Shown: one piece after another, positions 26,269-32,852 of the stretch
How positions within the stretch are numbered: position 1 is the stretch's first letter
Layout of the letters: each line of letters starts with the position of its first letter
Program-made: the position numbers and the translations under genes
NCBI GenBank assembly: GCA_017450125.1
Contig: JAFSWZ010000033.1
Span: forward strand, 21,914 to 85,913
Origin: Synergistaceae bacterium
GTDB lineage: Bacteria > Synergistota > Synergistia > Synergistales > Aminobacteriaceae
Length of the DNA stretch: 64,000 nucleotides
Reading direction: 5' to 3'
The notes under the pieces: generated by a model
Database searches by the model: none
What the model was told of the DNA's origin: nothing
Seen by the model: the letters and a program-made list of their open reading frames with translations, nothing else

Positions 26269-28617
26269 TTACAGCGGAGTTACTCCGAGAACTATGCAGG
26301 CCGCAATTGCGAGAAGACTGACTCCCCAGATCCACACAAGCGAGTACTTGATGTGTTCGCCGACATCGATCTCCAGAAGTCCGAGACCGAGATACATTGC
26401 GGGCGAAAGCGGGGAAATCATTACGCCGACGTTCTCAGCAACGAGAAGCACGCACGCAACATCCATCGGGTTCACGCCGAACTGCGAGGCAATCCCCACA
26501 ACGACAGGCAGAAGCCCGAAGTAGAAGCTGTCCGTGCCCAAGCACATGATTAACGGTACTGCGAAGCACGCTACGATGAAGTGTGTGTAACGTCCGAGAT
26601 CCGGCGGAATTACCGTAACGACTGCGGAAGCCATTGCGTTGAGCATTCCTGTTCCGCTGAGGACTCCCGTGAAGATACCGGCCGCAAACAGCGTAACAAC
26701 CATCGACATTGCCGCAACGCCGTAATTCTTCAGCTTGCCGTTCTGCTCCTTGAGGCTCTTGATGTTGAACGGAAGAGTGAGCGCGAGTGCCAGCATGAAC
26801 GTATATGCAGGGTTGAGCAGTCCCATCATGAGGATGACGATAACCGCAACAACTATCAGGAAGTTGTACCACTGCAGGAGCGTTGAGACCTTCGGGCCCT
26901 TCGCTTCCTCAGCCGCCGCTTCCTCTGCTGTCTCGTCAGCAGTCAGGCCGAGCTTCTTGATGCGCCTCTTCTGGATGCCGCTCTGCAGGAACGCAACGAT
27001 AAACGTAATCGCCAGCATTGCACCCTGAACAGGAAGCAGCCTGTGCCAGAGGATATTGGGGTCTGTCTCGAGAACTGTTGCCGCACGGATTGTCGGGCCG
27101 CCCCACGGGCAGACGTTCATAACGCCGATAGCAACGCAGACGAGCATCATCAACGCTCTGTTGTCCATCTTCAGCTTCTTGAACAGCGGGAGCATTGCCG
27201 TAATCGTGATGATGAACGTTGTAGCTCCTGAACCGTCAAGGTGTCCGATTACCGCAACCGCCGCAGTGGCAAGCAGTACAAGCGTTACGTTAGTTCCTGC
27301 CTTCTTGATGAGGAAGTTGACGACGGGGTCAAAGACTCCCTGATCGCTCATCAGCGAGAAGAACGAAATTGAGAACACGAACAGCGACACCGTAGAAACC
27401 ATCTTGCTGATGCCCGAAGCCGCGAACTTGTTGATGACCAGCGGGTCAAACCCTGCGCAGAGTGCCGCAATCGTCGGGAGAAGAATGAATGCGATCGGCG
27501 GGATAACAATCTTCTTGATGAGGCAGATTATCAGCACAAGAACCATCAGGAAGCCTATAACCGCAAGTTTCGTTGAGGGTGCGGCGGCGGCTTTCTTGGC
27601 CGGAGCTTTTGCGGGCTTCAGCATGTCGGTGAAGGTCTTGTACTCATCACTGAGAGCCTGCTGGTACTCGGGAGCGTCGGCATAACCCGGCCTCTCGTCA
27701 TACGTGCCCTGCTGAAGAAAATCATTCCACGCTTCGGACTTCACTGCGTCGGCGATGGCGGCTCTCATTGCGTCAACTGCTTCCTGAGGAGTGCCCTTCT
27801 TCGCGAAAATTCCGCGCTCTGAGCCCAAAAATGCATTGATGCCCAGCTCCTGCGAGCACTCGACGTTAGGATAACGGTTCATGCGCTTTTCAGCGAGAAC
27901 CAGCAACGGGATGATGTCGCCGGTCTGTATCTGGCTCTCGACTTCCTGAGTTCCCGTAATCATCAGGTCAATCTGTCCCGCAAGAAGCGCGCCGGTCATT
28001 CCTGCGCCTGTCGGGTAATCGACCTCGAGGATGTTAAGGCCTTCGGTTGCCTGCTGGAACGACAGGCCGTCAACTCCGACACGGGTGAGCATTCCGACAC
28101 TCACGCTGAAAGGATGTGCCTTGATGTAGTCGCGGAGCTGGCTGAACGTCCCGAAGCCGCGTTCCTCCATTGCCCTGCGTGATGTCGCAATAACGTCGAT
28201 TGCGTGAACCAGACGCGCAACGGGCACGAACTCATCGAGGAACTTGAACTTCATCTCGCCCATAACGTCCTGAATCAGCAGGCTCTGTGTTCCGAGCATG
28301 AACATATAGCCGTCTGCCGGACGCTCACGGACATATGCCGCACCGTTCGTGCCGTTTCCGCCGGTAACGTTCATCACAGTGATGTGCTGGCCGATCCTCT
28401 CGCTGAGCAGAGGAACTAACGCGCGCAGTGTGGCATCAGCACCGCCGCCCTCGCCCCACGGGCAGACGATGATGACTTCACGGTCGAACTTCCAGCCTGA
28501 TGGTGCGGCAGGGGACTCGACGACGACAGGAGCTGCGCCGTCAGCCGCAAAGAGGCCGGTCGTGCATAAAGAGAGAGCAAGCAGAGAAGCGAATAGTATA
28601 CGTGCAAAACGTTTCAC
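26269..28617 (-). CDS. Fusion of TctC-type solute-binding protein with CitMHS-type permease
   Basis: A single 782-aa frame. Residues 1-24 are a signal peptide. Residues 45-335 are a TctC/Bug-type binding protein with PWGEGGGADATLRALVPLLSERIG and ERPADGY. Residues 336-350 are an Ala/Pro/Lys linker. Residues 350-782 are about 11 membrane helices matching the CitMHS citrate-metal symporter family (VSLFVFSISFFSLMSDQGVFDP, GHLDGSGATTF, MNVCPWGGPTIRA). TctC proteins normally serve separate TctA/TctB membrane subunits; here the ligand-binding domain is tethered to an unrelated secondary carrier. Start is GTG with GGAGG 11 nt upstream. The predicted role is high-affinity uptake of a di- or tricarboxylate. 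Confidence 0.85.
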   Translation of the reverse strand: MKRFARILFASLLALSLCTTGLFAADGAAPVVVESPAAPSGWKFDREVIIVCPWGEGGGADATLRALVPLLSERIGQHITVMNVTGGNGTNGAAYVRERPADGYMFMLGTQSLLIQDVMGEMKFKFLDEFVPVARLVHAIDVIATSRRAMEERGFGTFSQLRDYIKAHPFSVSVGMLTRVGVDGLSFQQATEGLNILEVDYPTGAGMTGALLAGQIDLMITGTQEVESQIQTGDIIPLLVLAEKRMNRYPNVECSQELGINAFLGSERGIFAKKGTPQEAVDAMRAAIADAVKSEAWNDFLQQGTYDERPGYADAPEYQQALSDEYKTFTDMLKPAKAPAKKAAAAPSTKLAVIGFLMVLVLIICLIKKIVIPPIAFILLPTIAALCAGFDPLVINKFAASGISKMVSTVSLFVFSISFFSLMSDQGVFDPVVNFLIKKAGTNVTLVLLATAAVAVIGHLDGSGATTFIITITAMLPLFKKLKMDNRALMMLVCVAIGVMNVCPWGGPTIRAATVLETDPNILWHRLLPVQGAMLAITFIVAFLQSGIQKRRIKKLGLTADETAEEAAAEEAKGPKVSTLLQWYNFLIVVAVIVILMMGLLNPAYTFMLALALTLPFNIKSLKEQNGKLKNYGVAAMSMVVTLFAAGIFTGVLSGTGMLNAMASAVVTVIPPDLGRYTHFIVACFAVPLIMCLGTDSFYFGLLPVVVGIASQFGVNPMDVACVLLVAENVGVMISPLSPAMYLGLGLLEIDVGEHIKYSLVWIWGVSLLAIAACIVLGVTPL

Positions 28618-28664
28618 CTTGTAACTTACCTCCTATAATGGAAAAAATTGGTTGGGTGAAAACA

Positions 28665-28670
28665 ATTATA
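28665..28670 (-). promoter_or_regulatory. -10 box for the fusion transporter
   Basis: TATAAT on the minus strand lies about 48 bp upstream of the GTG start, with no convincing -35. Confidence 0.4.
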
Positions 28671-28697
28671 GCGGATAAATGCACAACTTACATAAGC

Positions 28698-28728
28698 AAA
28701 AAGGGCACTGCTTCATCACACAATGCCC
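28698..28728 (-). terminator. Terminator of the EIIA-Glc gene
   Basis: On the minus strand GGGCATTG/CAGTGCCC (one G-U) with a 10-nt loop is followed by TTTTTGC, 13 bp after the stop. Confidence 0.85.
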
Positions 28729-28741
28729 CCTCACGAAAACA

Positions 28742-29248
28742 TTACTTGCTGACCTTCAGGACTCCGTCCCCTGTCTTTATCTTCTTGCCGGAAAATACGG
28801 TCTCCACTTTCGCAAAGTCCTTCGAGTTCGACACGGCCATAATCACAGTGTCATCATAGCCCGCATTCCTGACCTTCCACAGATCCATAGTGATTACAGG
28901 TTCTCCGCGACGTACTACCTTGCCGAGCTTGACATGGCTCTTGAAGCCCTCACCCTTCATGTTCACCGTGTGAATCCCGGCGTGAATGAGTATCTCGATT
29001 TCTCCGGCCTGAATCACTACCGCATGAGCTGTCTCCGTAACTTCCGAGATTACTCCGTCGATGGGCGCGCATATTTCTCCGCTCTCGGGCTTGACACCGA
29101 AGCACTGGCCGAGTGCTCCTCCCGCAAAAGCCTCGTCCTTGAGTTCGGACATGGGCACGAAATCTCCGGCAGCAGGCGAGCTTAACTCGGCGGGGTACAC
29201 TACGGGTGCGGGTTCCTTCTTCGTAAAGTTGAACAGCGGCATAGACAT
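28742..29248 (-). CDS. crr: Glucose-type PTS EIIA domain protein (stand-alone)
   Basis: The 168-aa protein is an EIIA-Glc domain: GALGQCFGVKPESGEICAPIDG, the first His at 75 (ETAHAVVI), the phospho-accepting His at 89 (IEILIHAGIHTVNMKGEGF) and a GEPVITMD segment. Both active-site histidines are kept. The N-terminal 25 residues (MSMPLFNFTKKEPAP) form a short Pro/Ala leader. No HPr, enzyme I or EIIBC gene is in the window, so it may serve a distant PTS or a regulatory role such as control of glycerol kinase. It is divergent from asd across a symmetric promoter region. Confidence 0.9.
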   Translation of the reverse strand: MSMPLFNFTKKEPAPVVYPAELSSPAAGDFVPMSELKDEAFAGGALGQCFGVKPESGEICAPIDGVISEVTETAHAVVIQAGEIEILIHAGIHTVNMKGEGFKSHVKLGKVVRRGEPVITMDLWKVRNAGYDDTVIMAVSNSKDFAKVETVFSGKKIKTGDGVLKVSK

Positions 29249-29290
29249 TACTCCTTACGTTCAAAGATTGGCAGATAAATGGATGATGGA

Positions 29291-29330
29291 TAGTATATCC
29301 CGAAAATGCGCGCATGTCAGTGATATACTA
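29291..29330. promoter_or_regulatory. Symmetric divergent promoter region between EIIA and asd
   Basis: A perfect 9-bp inverted repeat, TAGTATATC (29291-29299) and GATATACTA (29322-29330), with 22 bp between. Each arm contains a TATACT -10-like hexamer facing outward to one of the divergent genes. Confidence 0.45.
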
Positions 29331-29369
29331 TGCAGAAATTTTTTGACAGTTCACAGAGGAGTGAGCATC

Positions 29370-30458
29370 TTGCAGAAAAAGTTACGCGTCGGAGTTTTAG
29401 GCGCAACAGGCATGGTAGGACAGAGATTCATCCAGATACTTCACAATCACCCGTGGTTTGATGTAAAGGTCATAGCCGCATCCCCCAACAGCAAGGGCAA
29501 GACCTACGAGGAAGCTATGGCGGGACGCTGGCTTCTCGACGAGCCGATACCCGAGAACGTTAAAGGCATGGTGCTTGATGACGTTAATGATGTTGCGGGC
29601 ATCGCGGACAGTGTTGATTTCGTGTTCAGTGCAGTGAACATGACGAAGGACGAAATCAAGGCCATCGAGGAAGCCTACGCGAGGACAGAGACCCCCGTAG
29701 TCTCGAACAACTCCGCGCACCGCTGGACACCTGACGTGCCGATGATAATCCCCGAAATCAACCCCGAACACGCTGAAGTGATTCAGTACCAGCGCAAGAG
29801 GCTGGGAACTTCGCGCGGATTCATCGCCGTGAAGCCCAACTGCTCGATTCAGAGCTATGCTCCTGCGTTTGCGGCGTGGAGGGAGTTCGAGCCGTATGAA
29901 GCCATCGTAACAACCTATCAGGCAATCAGCGGCGCAGGCAAGAACTTTTCTACGTGGCCGGAAATGGTCGGCAACGTAATCCCCTACATCGGCGGCGAGG
30001 AAGAGAAGTCCGAGAAAGAACCTCTCCGCATCTTCGGGCACATTGAGGGCGGGCAGATTGTCCCAGCAAGCGAACCCAGAATCTCCGCGCAGTGCATAAG
30101 AATCCCCGTGCTTTACGGCCACACTGCGGCAACGTTCGTGAAGTTCAGGAAAGCTCCCGAGAGCAAAGAAGTCCTCATCGAGAAGCTCCGTTCGTTCTCC
30201 GGCATTCCTCAGCAGGCCAAGCTCCCGACAGCACCCGAACACTTCATCCAGTACATGGAGGAGGACAACAGGCCTCAGGTTACGCTTGACGTGAATTACG
30301 GCGGAGGAATGGGAGTCAGCATCGGCAGGCTTCGTCCTGACACAATCTACGACTGGAAGTTTGTCGGGCTCTCGCACAACACCTTGCGCGGTGCGGCGGG
30401 CGGAGCAGTCGAGTGCGCAGAACTCCTTGTGCACATGAACTACATCGAGGCGAAGTAG
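29370..30458 (+). CDS. asd: Aspartate-semialdehyde dehydrogenase (archaeal/fungal type)
   Basis: The 362-aa enzyme reduces aspartyl phosphate to aspartate semialdehyde, second step to threonine, methionine and lysine. The N-terminal VGVLGATGMVGQRF binds NADP, Cys158 in KPNCSIQ is the nucleophile, and His251 in IPVLYGHTA is the base. CSIQ and YGHT mark the archaeal/yeast subgroup rather than the E. coli type. I chose TTG at 29370 because AGAGGAG lies 8 nt upstream; a GTG at 29361 is too near that site. It leads the operon asd-hom-lysC. Confidence 0.94.
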   Translation: MQKKLRVGVLGATGMVGQRFIQILHNHPWFDVKVIAASPNSKGKTYEEAMAGRWLLDEPIPENVKGMVLDDVNDVAGIADSVDFVFSAVNMTKDEIKAIEEAYARTETPVVSNNSAHRWTPDVPMIIPEINPEHAEVIQYQRKRLGTSRGFIAVKPNCSIQSYAPAFAAWREFEPYEAIVTTYQAISGAGKNFSTWPEMVGNVIPYIGGEEEKSEKEPLRIFGHIEGGQIVPASEPRISAQCIRIPVLYGHTAATFVKFRKAPESKEVLIEKLRSFSGIPQQAKLPTAPEHFIQYMEEDNRPQVTLDVNYGGGMGVSIGRLRPDTIYDWKFVGLSHNTLRGAAGGAVECAELLVHMNYIEAK

Positions 30459-30470
30459 GCAGGTAGAAGC

Positions 30471-31490
30471 ATGATAAACATTGCGATACTGGGCTACGGC
30501 AACATAGGCAGCGGAGTAGGGACGGTCATTGAGCAGAACTGCGCGGAGATAAAGCGTGTACTCGGCGATACGCTTCACGTGAAGTACATCCTCGACATCA
30601 GGGACATTCCCGGCGTGGTCAATGACATCAACGTCATCGTGAACGACCCGGACATCAAGGTCGTCTGCGAGACGATGGGCGGAAAAGAACCGGCTTACAC
30701 CTACACTCACCTTGCACTTGAGCGCGGAATCTCCGTGTGTTCGTCGAACAAAGAGCTTGTTGACGCGTACGGCGTGGAACTCAGCGCGATTGCCCGCGAG
30801 CACAACTGCTCGTACCTGTTCGAGGCGAGCGTAGGCGGAGGAATACCGATAATCCGTCCTCTCAGGGAATCATGTGCGCACGAGAAAATTACGCTGATTG
30901 CTGGAATCCTCAACGGCACGTGCAACTACATTCTGACGAACATGAAGGCGGGCAAGGACTTCGCGACGGCATTGCGCGAGGCACAGGAGAAAGGTTTTGC
31001 GGAGAGAAATCCTGCGGCGGACGTTGAAGGGCACGACACGGCACGGAAGATAGCTATTCTCGCGTCTCTTGTTTCGGGGAAGAAATATTCCTACGAGCAA
31101 GTCAGCTGCGAGGGCATCACGGACATTACCCCCGAAGACTTCGCGATGGCAGAGTCGCGCGGAATGTCCATCAAGCTGCTCGGTGTCTATGACGCACAGA
31201 AGAACAGCGTGAACGTCGCACCGTACCTTGTGCCGCCCTCTTCACCGCTTTACGGCGTTAATGATGTCTTCAACGGCATAATGGTTCACGGCACGCAGGT
31301 GGACAACCTCATGTTCTACGGCAGGGGAGCGGGCAAACTTCCGACAGCCAGCGCGGTTGTCTCTGACGTAATCGAGTGCGCAAAGAACATCGGCAGGAAC
31401 ATCCCCAACTGCTTTGACGGCCTCAAGCCCGCCGAAGTCTCCGAACCTCCAGCAAAACCAGAGGGCGAAAAGTTCAGGGTGCTGGCTTAA
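30471..31490 (+). CDS. hom: Homoserine dehydrogenase without ACT domain
   Basis: The 339-aa enzyme converts aspartate semialdehyde to homoserine. The NAD site ILGYGNIGSG, the catalytic-domain blocks NGTCNYILTNM and AADVEGHDTARKIAIL, and the substrate-site residues are intact. It lacks the C-terminal ACT domain of many bacterial Hom proteins, so threonine feedback may act elsewhere. It starts 12 bp after asd, and its stop overlaps the lysC start by one base (TAATG). Confidence 0.95.
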   Translation: MINIAILGYGNIGSGVGTVIEQNCAEIKRVLGDTLHVKYILDIRDIPGVVNDINVIVNDPDIKVVCETMGGKEPAYTYTHLALERGISVCSSNKELVDAYGVELSAIAREHNCSYLFEASVGGGIPIIRPLRESCAHEKITLIAGILNGTCNYILTNMKAGKDFATALREAQEKGFAERNPAADVEGHDTARKIAILASLVSGKKYSYEQVSCEGITDITPEDFAMAESRGMSIKLLGVYDAQKNSVNVAPYLVPPSSPLYGVNDVFNGIMVHGTQVDNLMFYGRGAGKLPTASAVVSDVIECAKNIGRNIPNCFDGLKPAEVSEPPAKPEGEKFRVLA

Positions 31491-32809
31491 TGAAGAAGGT
31501 CGTAAAGTTCGGCGGAAGTTCTCTTGCTGATGCGGGGCAGTTCCGCAAGGTCGGAGACATAATCAGGAGCGATGCAAGCCGCGTATACGTTGTGCCCTCA
31601 GCTCCGGGAAAACGTTACGACGGGGACATCAAGGTTACTGACCTGCTCTACGAGTGCTATGAACTCGCCGTGAAGGGACAGAACTTCTATGAGCCGTTCC
31701 TTGCCGTGAAAGACAGGTACAACGGGATAATTCAGGATCTTGGCCTGAGCCTCTCGCTCGCTGAGGCATTCGACGCAATAGAAAACAAACTGCTTCATGA
31801 GCCTGAGAGGGACTACACAGCCTCGCGCGGAGAGTACCTGAACGGCCTCGTGATGGCGGCGTTCTTGGGGTATGAGTTTGTTGACGCGGCGGAAGTTATC
31901 TTCTTCGGCGAGGACGGCAGCTTCGACCAGGCCAGGACGGACGCGGTTCTTGTCCCGAGACTTGAGGGCTGTGAACACGCTGTGATTCCCGGCTTTTATG
32001 GTACGGGTGCTGACGGCAGGATAAGAACGTTCTCTCGCGGGGGCTCGGACATTACGGGCTCGATTGTTGCGCGCGCGTGCAAAGCAGGTGTCTACGAGAA
32101 CTGGACGGACGTTAGCGGACTTCTCATGGCAGACCCGCACATAGTCAGCAGCCCTGCAGTCATGCGCAACATCACCTACAAGGAGCTTCGCGAACTCTCC
32201 TACATGGGCGCGAGCGTGATGCACGAGGACGCGATTTTCCCCGTCAAGAAGGCCGGAATCCCAATCAACATCCGCAACACCAACTGTCCCGAAGACCCGG
32301 GAACGTGGATTGTCGCCAACACTGCGCGGCGTTCGGAGTACACAATCACGGGCATAGCTGGCCGCAAGAACTTCTGCTCCATCGTCATCGCGAAAGATCT
32401 CATGCACTCACAGCCTGACTTCTACACGAAAGTTGTGCAGTGCTTCTCCGAGAACAATATTCCCCTCGAGCACCTGCCCAGCGGAATCGACACAATGACC
32501 GTCATAGTTCAGGAGGCCAAGTTCATCGAGCACGAGCAGGAAGTCTTGAGCAGGATAGCGAAGATCGTCCAGCCCGAATCGCTCGAGGTCGAGTCGGGAA
32601 TAGCGTTGATTGCTGTTGTTGGACGGAGCATGAAGTCCCAGACAGGAACGGCCGCCCGTATTTTCCGTGCACTTGCCGCCGCAAGGATAAATGTCCGCAT
32701 GATAGATCAGGGAGCAAGCGAGCTGAATATCATTGTCGGAGTCCTCAACGAAGATTTCGAGCGGGCAATACGGTCAATCTACCACTCTTTTGTGGACGCA
32801 AGCGAATAA
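31490..32809 (+). CDS. lysC: Aspartate kinase
   Basis: The 439-aa enzyme phosphorylates aspartate. KFGGSSLAD at the N-terminus, SRGGSDITGS in the kinase core and two C-terminal ACT modules (ITGIAGRKNFCSIVIAK; GIALIAVVGRSMKSQ) are visible. The ACT modules are likely sites of feedback inhibition by threonine or lysine. With hom and asd it forms the common pathway to homoserine. Length is typical for single-function aspartokinases. Confidence 0.95.
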   Translation: MKKVVKFGGSSLADAGQFRKVGDIIRSDASRVYVVPSAPGKRYDGDIKVTDLLYECYELAVKGQNFYEPFLAVKDRYNGIIQDLGLSLSLAEAFDAIENKLLHEPERDYTASRGEYLNGLVMAAFLGYEFVDAAEVIFFGEDGSFDQARTDAVLVPRLEGCEHAVIPGFYGTGADGRIRTFSRGGSDITGSIVARACKAGVYENWTDVSGLLMADPHIVSSPAVMRNITYKELRELSYMGASVMHEDAIFPVKKAGIPINIRNTNCPEDPGTWIVANTARRSEYTITGIAGRKNFCSIVIAKDLMHSQPDFYTKVVQCFSENNIPLEHLPSGIDTMTVIVQEAKFIEHEQEVLSRIAKIVQPESLEVESGIALIAVVGRSMKSQTGTAARIFRALAAARINVRMIDQGASELNIIVGVLNEDFERAIRSIYHSFVDASE

Positions 32810-32818
32810 CAAACAATA

Positions 32819-32848
32819 ATCCCCCCCAGTCCAAACGCTGAGGGGGAT
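32819..32848. terminator. Shared terminator between lysC and the 938-aa protein gene
   Basis: ATCCCCC/GGGGGAT stem with a 14-16-nt loop between convergent stops at 32809 and 32853. T-rich runs lie on each side (TTATCTTTT on plus; ATTATTGTTT on minus), so it may work in both directions. Confidence 0.6.
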
Positions 32849-32852
32849 AACT

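Noticed and set aside
29331..29369. Lysine or threonine riboswitch or leader ahead of asd-hom-lysC
   Set aside because: Fewer than 50 bases are available after the promoter and no leader peptide or terminator hairpin is present.
29397..30803. A 468-codon open frame on the minus strand across asd and hom
   Set aside because: It is antisense to two clear enzyme genes, has low-complexity His/Arg/Val composition and no motif; it arises from the codon bias of the real genes.
31598..32407. A 269-codon minus-strand frame inside lysC
   Set aside because: Antisense shadow of aspartate kinase, with no ribosome site and no family features.
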